From positions 89,658,001 through 89,722,000 of the forward strand of contig NC_134013.1 of NCBI RefSeq assembly GCF_040712315.1: a DNA stretch of 64,000 bases, given 5' to 3'. The notes beneath the pieces are model-generated. The model saw only the letters and a list, made by a program, of their open reading frames with translations, did no database searches and was not told where the DNA came from. Source of the DNA: Castanea sativa (Eukaryota; Streptophyta; Magnoliopsida; Fagales; Fagaceae). Shown in pieces: positions 38,058 to 49,067 of this stretch; the first letter of the stretch is position 1, and the number at the start of each line of letters is the position of its first letter. The position numbers and the translations under genes are program-made.

Positions 38058-38073
38058 TTGGCGCCGTTTGTGG
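38058..38073 (+). other. Primer-binding site of Gypsy element
   Basis: TTGGCGCCGTTTGTGG directly follows the LTR end. It matches the ATTGGCGCCGTCTGTGG site common in plant Gypsy elements, with one change. Confidence 0.75.
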
Positions 38074-38110
38074 AAAAGGGCTTGAGCTTCAGCAAGATCA
38101 ACGTTTAGCC

Positions 38111-39400
38111 ATGGTAGGTCCGGGGCCGCACAAGGAGGAATCTGTTGGCTCTCAACGCCAAGATCGTTTCCTCAATCTTGAGCGGAGAAGGGATTGGGAG
38201 GTTAGCGTACACACCACATGCACAAGTAGTAGCCAGTCTCAAGGTAGGAGTCATTTCTCTCATGAGGAAAATACTAGGAGCTTGCAGGTGGAGATAGACT
38301 GTCTGCGTAGGAAATTATGCCACAAGCGACGCAGAGGAACTCCCTCCAATTTTAGCCATTCTTCTGATGATAACGGAAATGATAGCTACCGACCTAAATC
38401 GAGGACTCCTCCCAGTGAGTCTTTTTCCTAAGACGAGGAGCACAGAGATAGGCGGAGAGGGAAGAGTCCACCTTGTAAGGGCCTAAGCAAGGATGCATTG
38501 AGCAGGGTCCTGACTTAGATCTCCAAGTCCCCCTTCACCTACAGGGTTAAGGTAGGAAGGCTTCCTCGGCGGCTTACTCCAACTGATTTTTACCATGTAC
38601 AATGACAAGACGGACCCTGTGGAGCTTGTTAGCCACATCAACCAGAAAATGGTGGTCCACTCAAAGAATGAGACCTTGATGTGCAAGGTATTCCCATCGA
38701 GTCTAGGGCCAGTAACGATGAGATGGTTCAGTGGCTTGAGGGAAGGCTCCATTGAATCCTTCAAGGAGCTTACAAGGGCCTTTGGGTCTCGATTCGTTAC
38801 TTGTAACATTGTTCTTTGGCCGTTGGATTCCCTATTGTCCATGACTATGCAAGAAGGGGAAACTCTGAAAACGTACTCCAACAGATATTGAGAGATGTTT
38901 TACGAGATAGATGGGAACTTCGATGACATAGCTATATGGAGGTTTAAAGTCAGGCTACCTGCCGAGCACGGCTTGAGAAAATCTTTGATTAGGAAATTCG
39001 TCAAGAGTATACGCTAGCTCATGGACCGTATTGACAAATACAAGCGGGTTGAGGAGGATCAACAATAAGAAAAAGGGAAAGCCAAGTCGATCCCTCAGGA
39101 CAGGGGGATTTTAGGTCGGACAGATACAACAACAACTGTCCTTAGAGAGATTTCACAGGACAATCGACATCTCCAGCTGCCTAAGTGGTCAACACGGTGT
39201 TCCGAGAGCTTGTATATCAAATCTTGGTGAAAATTAAGAATGAACCGTACTTTCACTAGCCAAACAAGATGGGAGGAGATCCTGCGAAGCGCAACAAAAG
39301 CCTTCATTGCCAATACCACCAGAAGCAAGGACACACCACAGAAGATTGCAAGACTTTATGGAATCACTTAGAGTAGCTAGTTTGAAGCGGAAAGTCGAAG
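38111..39400 (+). pseudogene. Gypsy gag remnant
   Basis: Begins MVGPGPHKEESV and stays open to 38,431 with a basic region (RRKLCHKRRRGTPS). After stops and a frame change the retrotransposon gag domain appears (38,595-38,891), recognisable by LVSHINQKMVVHSKNE, then WFSGLREGSIESFKEL, then MQEGETLKTYSNRY. A zinc-knuckle-like CQYHQKQGHTTEDC of the CX2HX4HX4C form lies near 39,308-39,349. Several nonsense and frameshift changes make it inactive. Confidence 0.75.
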
Positions 39401-39673
39401 CAATTCTTGCACTAAGCTAGTGAGTAGGGTGGCCAGGCAGGATCAGGAGCTCAAGGAAATACTTCCGCGAGACCACCTTTAGGCACAATTAGTGTCATCT
39501 TGGCTGCCCTAGGGAGGACCTGTTCTTAGCCATCCACGATGATGTCTGTAGCTCAGCCACCTACGGGGGACTCACCCCCTAATTCGAAGAAGGCCAGATC
39601 AAAAGGCAGACCAACTTTGAGCTTTTCCGATGAGGATAAAATTGGAACCTTATAGCCACATGACAATGCCTTA

Positions 39674-39952
39674 GTGGTTACTCTCAGGATTGGAGGATAC
39701 GACATTAAAAAAGTGCTAGTGGATCAGAGCAACGGTGCTAAGATCATGTACCCCGACCTATATAGGGAACTAAAGCTGAAGTCCGAGGACCTAACCTACT
39801 ACGATTCCCCTCTAATAAGGTTTAATGGGAAGATCATCTTTCCAAAAGGCCAAATTCAACTACCTGTCCAGATAGGGGCAGAGGTCGTAGAAGTGAACTT
39901 CATCATGGTAGATGGCTACTCCCCCTACACTACTATTGTGGCAAGACCTTAG
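39674..39952 (+). pseudogene. Gypsy aspartic protease remnant
   Basis: A frame of 92 codons contains the retropepsin-like fold signature around VLVDQSNGAKIMYPDLY. Family members have VDQGSSADIMY here, so the Gly-Ser after the catalytic Asp is altered to Ser-Asn, probably abolishing activity. It continues to FIMVDGYSPYTTIVARP and stops just before the RT part. Confidence 0.7.
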
Positions 39953-40249
39953 TTTCACGCCATAGGAGCTATAGCCTCCACACTGCTAGTGAAGTATCCG
40001 TTTGAGGAGCTAGTGGGGAGCCGATCTATGACTAGGCAATGCATGGTGGCCGCAATTAGACATTAGATCGAGAATGAGTCCTCAGCCTCTATGGGACGAG
40101 ACTTATAGCAATCAAAGGTGCCGGTGCTGTCCACGGAGGTAGAGGAAGTAGGGGCAAAATGCAAGCAATTGGAAAGGGTTGTCATTGGCAACAATGCGGA
40201 GAAGTTCTTTCAAATTGGAGTTCAATTGCCTCTTCGGGAAAGGCAATAG

Positions 40250-41258
40250 CTGATAGATTTCCTAAAAAAAAATACTGATGTGTTCACATCGAGCACCTAT
40301 GAAGCCTTTGGGGTGGATCCAGATTTCATTTGCCATCATTTAAACGTCAACCACTCTACCATCCCCAAGAAGTAACCACCTCAGCGCCCATCCAGAGAAC
40401 ATTCTGACGCTATTAAGGGGGAAGTACTCAAGCTCAAGCAGGCTGGGGCTATAAAAAAGGTGTTTTACCCCGAGTGGCTGGCCAACACTAGGCTTGTCCA
40501 CGGGTCGGTCCAAGTCGGGTTTGTTCCCAACCTGGAACCGACCTGACCATGTCGGGTCTCCAACATCCAGACCCGCCACCGACCGTTAGATGAGTCGGTT
40601 CGGGCGACTTGAATATCGGGTAAAAATCGGTCGGTGGTCGATCGGACTCGGGGTAGATGAAACTAGGTGAAATCAGGTCGGAACTGGCCAAATCTGCTAG
40701 ATCCGGCCAAAACATGGCCGGATCGAGCAAATAATCGGAAATCTTCACCAAATATGTCAAGCGAATTTCTTTTCTCACCAAATCTGTCGAGCAAATTTCT
40801 TTTCTCACCAAATCTTGAAAAGATCTCGACGAGTTCTCGACGAGTTCTCGAAGAGATCTTGCCGGATCTCGCCAGATCTCGCCGGATCTGTCAAGAAATG
40901 ATAAAAAATCCTCATACTTGAGAAAATCGGTGGGTGTTTCCAATATATAAGCAAGGATTGGTTGGAATTGAATTTTGAAGAGCAGACCCATCAATTGACC
41001 TGCTAGTCTTGGTTTTTGGAGGTTGAAACCTGCTGCCGACCATCACTTGTGTCAGGTCGGTCGATTTCGGGTACGGGTCAGACGATTCGCCTTGGGTTAG
41101 TCGGGTACGGGTTCTGGTGGATAGCCCTAGCAAACACAGTGGTGGTGAAAAAGAAAATTGGGATGTGGTGAGTATGTGTAGACTTTACAGACTTAAATAA
41201 AGCTTGCCCGAAGGACACTTTCCCCCTGCCTCGAATAGATCAATTGGTGGACGTAACT
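40250..41258 (+). pseudogene. Gypsy reverse transcriptase N-terminal remnant, interrupted
   Basis: Pieces recognisable are VFTSSTYEAFGVDP, KPPQ-like (here KK, stop, PPQRPS), and KQAGAIKKVFYPEWLANT up to 40,488. After a hAT-like insertion the frame resumes VVVKKKIGMW, stop, VCVDFTDLNKACPKD and PLPRIDQLVDVTVGH. The rest of RT, RNase H and integrase are replaced by Copia sequence from about 41,258. Confidence 0.75.
40489..41129. mobile_element. hAT-like non-autonomous element inside Gypsy RT
   Basis: A 641-bp insert that splits the RT codons for LANT and VVVKKK. It is flanked by 8-bp direct repeats GCCAACAC (40,481-40,488) and GCAAACAC (41,130-41,137), one mismatch, the size expected for hAT. 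Left end TAGGCTTGTCCACGGG and right end (reverse complement) TAGGGCTATCCACCAG are imperfect inverted repeats. The interior is GC-richer than the surroundings and dominated by GTCGGGT/TCGGTC motifs; no transposase. Confidence 0.85.
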
Positions 41259-43583
41259 GTAGGCCATGATGAAGGGCATGCAATACTATTTGTTAGTGGT
41301 ACTTGGAAGCTTACAAAGGGAGCCATTCTTGGGACACCGCAACAGAATGGTGTGGCTAAGCGCATGAATAGAACTCTCAATGAGCGTGCTAGGAGTATGA
41401 GGTTGCATACTGGACTACCAAAAACTTTCTGGGTTGATGCTGTTAGCACTGCAGCTTACCTGATAAACCGAGGATCATCAGTTCCCATGGAGTTTAGACT
41501 TCTTGAGGAGGTTTGGAGAGGTAAAGAGGTAAAGATTTCCCATTTAAAGGTTTTCCCATTAAAGGTTTTTGGTTGTGTTTCTTATGTTCATATCGATTTT
41601 GATGCTCGTAGTAAACTTGATAAAAAATCTAAAATATGTTTTTTTATTGGCTATGGTGATGAGAAATTTGGCTATAGGTTTTGGGATGAACAAAATAGGA
41701 AAATCATCAAATGTAGAAATGTGATATTTAATGAATAGGTTATGTATAAGGACATGTCAACTGTAGTGTTAGATGTTACAGAGATAGATCAAAATAAATC
41801 TGAGTTTGTCAACTTAGATGGATTGAATGAAAGTACTGTCCAGAAAATGGGTGAAAAAGATAAAGAGAATGTGGATTCACAGGTAGATCAGAGTACAATT
41901 GTAGTTGAAGTTCGCAAATATTCCAGGACCATTAGACCTCCACAATGTTATTCACTTGCTCTAAATTATCTCCTGCTAACTGATGGTGGTGAGCTAGAGT
42001 GTTATGATGAAGTATTGCAAGATGAGAATTCAAGCAAGTGAGAGTTAGCCATGAAGGATGAGATGGATTCTTTGTTGGAGAATCCGACATGGGAACTAAC
42101 TAAATTGCCAATAGGAAAGAAGGCTTTGCACAACAAGTGGGTATACAAAATAAAGAATGAGTATGATGGTAGTAAACATTACAAGGCTAGATTAGTTATT
42201 AAAGGGCTCCAGTTGTGAAGATGTCAACAATTAGATTGGTACTAGGAATGGTTGCTGTGGAAAACTTACATCTTAAGCAGTTAGATGTGAAGACGGCATT
42301 CTTTCATGGTGATTTGGAGGAAGACATTTACATGATTTAATCAGAAGGGTTCATTGTTCAGGGACAAGAGAATCTAGTCTGCAGACTGAGAAAGTGCTTG
42401 TATGGCCTAAAACAAGCTCCTAGACAGTGGTACAAGAAATTTGACAGTTTTATGCATAGAATTGGGTTCAAGAGATGTGAAGCTGATCACTGTTGCTATG
42501 TTAAGTTTTTTTACAATTCTTACATCACTTTCTCTTGTATGTGGATGATATGCTTATTGTAGGGTCTAGCATTAAGGAGATTAATAATCTAAAGAAGCAA
42601 TTGTCAAAATAGTTTGCAATTAAGGATTTGGGAGTTGCAAAGCAAATCCTTGGTATGAGAATCATTAGAAACAAGGCTAATGGTACATTGAAGCTTTCAT
42701 AGTCAGATTATGTGAAGAAAATTCTCAACAAATTCAACATGAATGAAGCTAAACCAGTGAGCACACCCTTGGGTAGTCATTTCAAACTAAGCAAAGAATA
42801 GTCACAGAAGACAGAAGAAGAAATGGACTATATGAGCAAGGTTCCCTATGCCTCAGCTATTGGTAGCTTGATGTATGCTATGGTGTGTACAAGGCCAGAC
42901 ATTGCACATGCAATGGGAGTTGTGAGCAGATACATGAGTAGGCCAGGAAAGCAGTATTGGGAGGCAGTTAAGTGGATTCTGAGATATTTGAGAGGTTTAT
43001 CAAATATATGTCTTTGCTTCACAAATGCAAGTTTGAAACTGCAAGGTTATGTAGATGCTGATTTCACTGGTGATATTGATAGTAGAAAGAGTACTACTGA
43101 GTTTGTATTTACTCTAGGTGGTACAACTATATCTTGGGCTACAAATTTATAAAAGATTTTTACTTTGTCTACTACAGAAGCTGAGTATGTTGTAGCAACA
43201 TAAGCTGGAAAGGAGATGATTTGGCTACATGGCTTCTTAGATGAATTGGGTAAGAAGCAAGAGATGGGCATTCTACATAATGACAGCCAGAGTGCAATTT
43301 TTCTTGCTAAAAATTCAGTTTTTCATTCAAAGTCGAAGCATATACAGACAAAATACCATTTTATCCGGTCTTATTGAAGATAAGTTGGTAATACTAAAGA
43401 AGATTTGTGGATCTAAGAATCTGATAGACATGTTGACTAAGGGTGTCACTATTGAGAAGCTGAATCTGTGTGCCAGTAGGTCTTCTAGCTTGAAGATAGG
43501 CGAATGAGTTGCAAGGATGGGGGATTGTTTTTGGAAGATAGCAGTTGATGTTGGTGATTGAACTAGTCTCCAAGTGGGAGATT
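41259..43583 (+). pseudogene. Copia (Tnt1-like) pol remnant, unit 2
   Basis: Starts with the pre-integrase piece HDEGHAILFVSGTWKLTKGA. It then jumps by internal deletion to the integrase C-terminal side GTPQQNGVAKRMNRTLNERA and KVFGCVSYVHIDF. A linker and RT/RNase H pieces follow, matching unit 1: KKALHNKWVYKIKNE, RLRKCLYGLKQAP, TRPDIAHAMG, VDADFTGDIDSRKST. Stops and frameshifts are frequent; one frameshift removes the YVDDM region, which reads across frames at about 42,535-42,555. It shares with unit 1 the deletion after KARLVIKG and the stop after QLSK. Confidence 0.85.
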
Positions 43584-43914
43584 TGTTGAGATTTGTAGAG
43601 CCTAGTTGTATTTGATCTGGTTGATGATTTGACCCAGCTCATTGTAAATCATGTGCAAAGGATATAGAAAATGCAGTTTTTGGTGATTAGTTTTTTTTTT
43701 TTTTTCTTGGTTGTTTTTGAGAGAGTGAAAAACTGTACGACTGCACTTTGTATTTTTCTCTGATAATAGTGAAATTCCTACAACTCCGTGGATGTAGGCA
43801 AATTGTCAAATCACGTAAATATTATCTTGTGCGTGTGATTTTTTTTTTTTTTTGGCGTGTGTTTTCTCTATTTTCGTTTCTCATAAGTTTGAGAATTTCG
43901 TGTTAATTCCCTAT
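43584..43914 (+). repeat. 3' LTR of the Copia remnant, unit 2
   Basis: Starts TGTTGAGATTTG after the polypurine CAAGTGGGAGAT and ends near AATTCCCTATA. P450 5'-flank remnant DNA follows, exactly as in unit 1. Confidence 0.65.
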
Positions 43915-44367
43915 AGTTTGGTGGTAAGAGTCTTCTCATCACTTCACATGATTGCCCCGTTAAGGCCCTAGTCGTACATGTGGTATTGCCTTTACCGTCA
44001 CGTAACAAGAGGTCAATAAGTCCACATTAGAGATCTTTTTTGTTATAACTTGCAAGTAACAAATAAGAAATTGATTTGATATATAACCTAACGTAGAAGA
44101 GACCTGGACAACCTTCAATTTGTGGGATAAATTTAAATCCCAAAATATGTAAGTCAATGCGTTGGTTGCATAAATTGTGGATTATTTATCTTGAGGGTTA
44201 ACACAATAGTTATCTTTTCTACCAGTTGGAGTGATACAATAAAAAACAAACATTTGATAATGATTTCACATATCACGACTAGTGGAAAACGAGTACGTAT
44301 ATTAGCCAAACACAAGTAGCCAAAGCTGAATTGCTTGACAAAGTTTACAAATATGAAATATCCTTAA
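43915..44367. other. P450 5'-flank remnant left of the Helitron, unit 2
   Basis: Nearly identical to 21,752-22,190. It also matches the true upstream region of P450-3 (48,800-49,355), for instance GGTAAGAGTCTTCTCATCAC against GGTAAAAGTCCTCTTATTAC. Confidence 0.65.
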
Positions 44368-45849
44368 TCTATATATACCAGAGATTAACTTCAGGAGCTG
44401 GTGTAAAAGGCCCATTTTACACCATTAATCATTAAAAACCACGTCACATCTTTAATGAAAAACCAAAAGACTATCACACATAATTCTAACTCAATTAAAT
44501 CTACAACCCTCAAACACGGAGAACTAAATGCCTAAACCCCATTTCATCTCCTCCTCTCCTCAAATATTTATTATTATTATACTCCTGTTGAGCCACTTCA
44601 TTGGACACATCATTAGTCTTCTATTTTTAATTTTTCCTTCAATATTTTTATAATGTTAAATATATAAATATATTAGTTTTACAAATTCATTTTAGGCGGT
44701 TTTAATCTTACATATTCATCTACTTTAATTTTGATGTTATAACTAAATAATAAATCAATGGAGAAAAAAAAAAGTGTTGTCTACATATATTCCTCTTGGA
44801 CGGTTTTAACTTTAAAAATTATTTTACTCATTTATCTTCCTTTATTTTGATTCTTTTTATTCTCATCATCTTAGCTGTTACGAGAAATTTGCGACTCTTA
44901 TATTTTTCCTATACAAAAAAGTTCTCTCTCTCTCTCTCTCTCTCAATTTTTTTTTTCATTTTTTGTTATTTTTTTTTCTTGCATTTGTACCTTAGATTGA
45001 TGAATTTTTGTGTTTTTTAGAACTCTAATTTTTGTTGTTTATAACTGAAAATTTAAATCAATGAAGAATAATGTTTTTTTTATAAATTGTCTATAAAAAG
45101 GTAGTCACAAGTCTTACTTAATCATTGATGGTAGAAAAGATACAACCTGATAACTGTCCATAGGAGGATCTCCTACGAGAGGTTTGTACCTTTGTTGTCC
45201 TATTATTAACTAATTCAGTTATGTTCCTTGATGCAAGTTTTTTTATTATATTTTTTTTATCATTTTGTTTACAACATTATATATTTTTGATGAATGGTGT
45301 TTGTTGATTTGATTTGGGGAAAAAATCATTTTATAATATGTAATATTTTGTGTTGTTGTTAGGTTTTAGTTTATTTCAAAAATAATAGAATAGTTTGGAG
45401 TCTTTGGACAAACTGATGAAGAACAGTCAGTACAGTTGAAGTTACTGGTCTTTGTGTAGTTTCCTTTCATTGTTTGTAAATATTTTGTTTAACAAATTAG
45501 TAGCAAATTTTTATATCTTTGTTATATGATGTTCTTAGATGCTTTAGTAATTGTTTTAAGAATTTTTATAAATATTTTATATTATTCTTCATCTTTCTTA
45601 CCTTATTAATGTATTCTTTGATATTTTGAAGAAAACAAATTCAATTTTGTGTTCAAAATTATTTATGTATCTATTTATTTTTCACATATTGGTTTATATG
45701 TTAGATTAGATTATGAAAGCATTAACAAAATACTTCTTCTCTTTTTTTCAAAAGCAAAAAAATCTCTACTTTTTTCCCCTTTGGAATTGTACTCTTGGTT
45801 TTTTTTTTTTTCTTTTTAAGGAAAAGAATTACAATCATTTATTTTTACC

Positions 45850-45895
<46 letters not shown>

Positions 45896-46297
45896 AAATT
45901 GTAGTTTTGTTGAGTTTTATTAGTTTTTTAGATATACGTTTTTCAGTGTTTTTGATTGTATGGTAGAAAAATTAGGTTTGAGAAAGTTTGTTTAAAATTA
46001 AAGGAATAATTTCTAAATTCTTATAAACTTTTTAATGATACACAAAATATCATTTATAACTTTTATTAAAGAATTATTATTTTCACTAACTTTTGAATTC
46101 TTGAGAAAAATTGTATTGTTATTTTGATTTTGGTACAATAGATATTATATATATTACATTTGTGATTGTTCCTATAATAAATGAAAATATGATTATAAAT
46201 AACATTACTATTTATTTAATTAGTTCAAATATAAAAATAGAAATAAAAATAATGAAGTCATCCTAAAAATATTATTACGCACGAGGCTCGCAGCTAG
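44368..46297 (+). mobile_element. Non-autonomous Helitron, unit 2
   Basis: Same insertion as 22,191-24,109: TCTATATATACC start, CTAG end followed by host T, same flanks. It contains an expanded (TA)n tract near 45,856-45,892 and CT-rich runs. No Rep/helicase. Confidence 0.85.
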
Positions 46298-47005
46298 TTC
46301 TATTAAAATGACAACTTGTATTAAAGGATGTATTGAGGTTTGATACCAAAAAGTACAGAATGTGGAGCAATAAATTTTCGTCCTTTGTATCACTTTGAGT
46401 CTCTCGTGAAATTTAGTACCTACACTAAAAGGCAGTTGCTTCTGCTGAGGCAGAAACTAGTTCTTGTGTATACTGGTATTGAGGCAGAAACTACTTTTTC
46501 TGTGTATTTGTGTCTTTTACTTTTTCATTTGACCTTTTATTTTGTCTCATCATCTGCTTCAATTAAGGTCTAAAAGTTCTCCACCTGTAACTTTCTTTAC
46601 TTTTTAGTGCATGTCTTTTGTAATTTTAGATGGGGAAATGTGAGTATGATTCTTTTTGTTTAGTTGTAAACTTTCAGGGAAAAAAATGTATAGAACACTA
46701 AAAATGCCTCAGAAATCATAAATATAAAAATATTGATGGTTCAAAAGTTGGTATCATCATGATTAAGGGGATAGAAGATAGGTACAAAAATGAACTTCTA
46801 ATTTAGTTTATCTATTAGAAAGTGACGAACATACAACCTGAGGAAATGGCTCAAAAATTGTATCTATAAGTTTACAGAGCTGACATTCAAATGAAGATAG
46901 AAGTTTAACTTCTTTATTCTCTTAAAAATTGTTTATTTGCCATACCACCCAAACTAAACATATTCCATTAATGTCAAACAGACACATAAAACTAGGTATT
47001 ACATC
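46298..47005. other. Flank remnant and P450-3 3' flank
   Basis: Matches 24,110-24,819. A minus-strand AATAAA lies at 46,913-46,918. No coding exon. Confidence 0.55.
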
Positions 47006-48637
47006 CTATTGACTACATGTCTCCATAAGAAAGGGAAAACGAGGAGTAACATTTAAATACAAATCATTCTTTCTCCTACAGGTTGATCCAAAATTCTCAG
47101 TCATGTCAAGTTCTTCTGGTTTGACTTCATTTGGTAGTTTCCAGTCAAAGTGGTATAGCAATTGAGCAAGTGCAAGTTCAATAATTGCAATACCAAATGT
47201 TATGCCTGGACACATCCTTCTTCCAGCCCCAAATGGAAGGAATTCAAAGTCATTCCCTTTAAAATCAACAGAAGAACCATGGAACCTCTCTGGCTGAAAG
47301 CAATCAGCGTTAACCCAATAATCTGGATCTCTCCCTATAGCCCACACATTGACAATAACTTTGGTTTTAGTAGTTATGTCATATCCATTGATTTCACATC
47401 TCTCCCTGCATTCCCTTGGGATTAAGGTTGCAGGAGGATGTAATCGTAAAGTTTCTTTAACAACTAATTTCACATAATCTAACTTCTGAATGTCTGTATA
47501 TTCAATTTTCCTCTTTCCTTCTAAGACCTTGCGCACTTCAGCTTGTGCCTTCTCCATTACCTTAGGGTTTCTTAGCAACTCTGACATTGCCCATTCTAAG
47601 GTTGTTGCTGCAGTCTCACCCCCTGCAAGGTAGATTTCCTGAAAAATATTTGATATAACTTTTGAGTTATATAAATCTTGTTAGTAGTTGAAAAACACTT
47701 ACTATTGCAAGAGTCTATTAAGTCATACCGAAGTGACAGCTTTGATGTGCTTGGTTGTGATCTCAAATTTGAGGTCGCTCGACTTCTGAAGTTTTAGGAG
47801 CACATCAACAAGATCTTCCTTGCATGAAGAGTCATTGGTGGTGCTAGTGGTTATCATATTCATTTTATGATCATCAATTATATCCTGAAGAATGCTGTCC
47901 CTCTTTTGGTGAAGTCTTTTCAAGGCAGTCTTCATCCCATTGATTGAAGCAATAAATTTAAGTGAAGGATACAGATCTGGCACATTAAAACCTGAACTAA
48001 GCACCATTATCTCCTTAACCAGAGATATGAACTCGTCTTGACCTTTGCACTTTTCTCCAAATGCTGCTCTAGAAGTTACAGTATTTGTCATGGCGAATAA
48101 ATTCTTGCTGAGATTGATGGAAAGCCCGTTGGACGAAGCAAGAGTTTCAATAAGATTCCATACCTCTTCTTCTCTTACTGATCTAAATGAGTGAACTCGC
48201 TGAGCTGTTAGAAGTTCCAAAACACAAATTTTTCTCATTTGTCTCCAGCAATCGCCATAGGGAGTGGCAAGAATGCCTGAATAATCATATGAGAGAAATT
48301 CACTCACAAAAAAGTCAGGCCTTTGTGCAAAACAAAGTTCATGTGTTTTCAATACCTCTCTTGCTGCTTTTGGTGACGAAATGATCACCGCTGATACCTC
48401 ACCCAACTGTAGCCGCATAACAGGTCCATGTTTCTTTGCTAAATCTCTCAAAGAAGAATGAGGTAATGGTCCTGAGGTAATCAACTGATGCAAATTCCCT
48501 ATAAGAGGAAGCTTCCACGGCCCTGGTGGCGACTTCAGGATGGTACCTCGGGCTTTATTTCTCTTCCAATATGCCACCAGTACCAAAAGGAAGAAGAAAG
48601 AGGTAAGGATTGAAGTAAAAGATAGTAACTGGAACAT
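47006..48637 (-). CDS. Cytochrome P450, CYP71D-like (P450-3)
   Basis: ER-anchored monooxygenase of 513 residues when started at MFQLLSF. Exon 1 is 48637-47729 and exon 2 is 47638-47006; the intron is 90 bp, phase 0 (TCG|GTATGA, TTCAG|GAA). Motifs are complete: anchor, PPGPWKLPLIGN, WRQMR, AGGETA in the I-helix, ETLR, PERF, FGAGRRMCPG. The ATG used by P450-1 and P450-2 is GTG here and the third codon ATA, so the next ATG is the likely start. An in-frame ATG at 48,724 would add 29 polar residues ahead of the anchor and lies upstream of the TATA box, so I reject it. Nearly identical to P450-2 after about codon 25-30; its N-terminus and promoter are distinct. Confidence 0.88.
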
Positions 48638-48700
48638 TATGGACACTGAAGAAGCTCTTACAAATTTGTGAACTGATAGGTTTCTGGTGCAATTTAAGTA

Positions 48701-48710
48701 CTCTTTTATA
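48701..48710 (-). promoter_or_regulatory. TATA box of P450-3
   Basis: TATAAAAGAG on the minus strand, about 65 bp upstream of the chosen ATG, a normal distance for a plant gene with a short 5' UTR. The homologous positions in P450-1 and P450-2 are degenerate. Confidence 0.6.
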
Positions 48711-49067
48711 GAAATATCATGCACTTAAAACAATTTTGTAAGCATATAATAATGTCATCCAGGAATCATTAGCATTTTAAAAGCGACTGTGCAGGTGTGA
48801 CTTAGTGGTAAAAGTCCTCTTATTACTTCACATGATGGTTGAAAAGAATTGAGTAATTTAAGTAGTGACAATTCAATGAATGTGTTGAGGCCACAATAAT
48901 AACCTCATTAAAGTTCCGGTAATATACATTGTATGTTCCTTACTGTCACATGATGTAAGGTTGGTAAATCCACACCGAAAACCTCTTTTTGTTGTTCAGC
49001 CAAAAATAAAGAGAAAGTGATTTCATATTATAACTTGCAAGTAAGAAAAAAGTAAAACAATAAAGAA

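Larger units (their letters stand above)
26581..48600. repeat. Tandem duplication unit 2 (about 22 kb)
   Basis: Second copy of the unit starting at 4,857. It keeps the CACTA right half and the Gypsy/Copia block, lost or replaced in unit 1. It lacks the unit-1 MITE and about 370 bp of the Helitron (unit 1 8,375-8,745). The right boundary lies inside exon 1 of P450-3, near codon 20-30, where identity with P450-2 starts. Confidence 0.8.

Noticed and set aside
38483..38881. Minus-strand 132-codon frame
   Set aside because: It is the shadow of the Gypsy gag domain on the other strand.
40340..41133. Several open frames on both strands
   Set aside because: They arise from the GC-richer hAT-like insert; none resembles a transposase or other protein.
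41244..41738. 164-codon open frame as a single gene
   Set aside because: It is a chance fusion of Gypsy RT sequence with a deleted Copia integrase region.
48638..48724. N-terminal extension of P450-3 starting at 48,724
   Set aside because: It lies upstream of the TATA box and would put a polar stretch ahead of the membrane anchor; P450-1 and P450-2 lack it.
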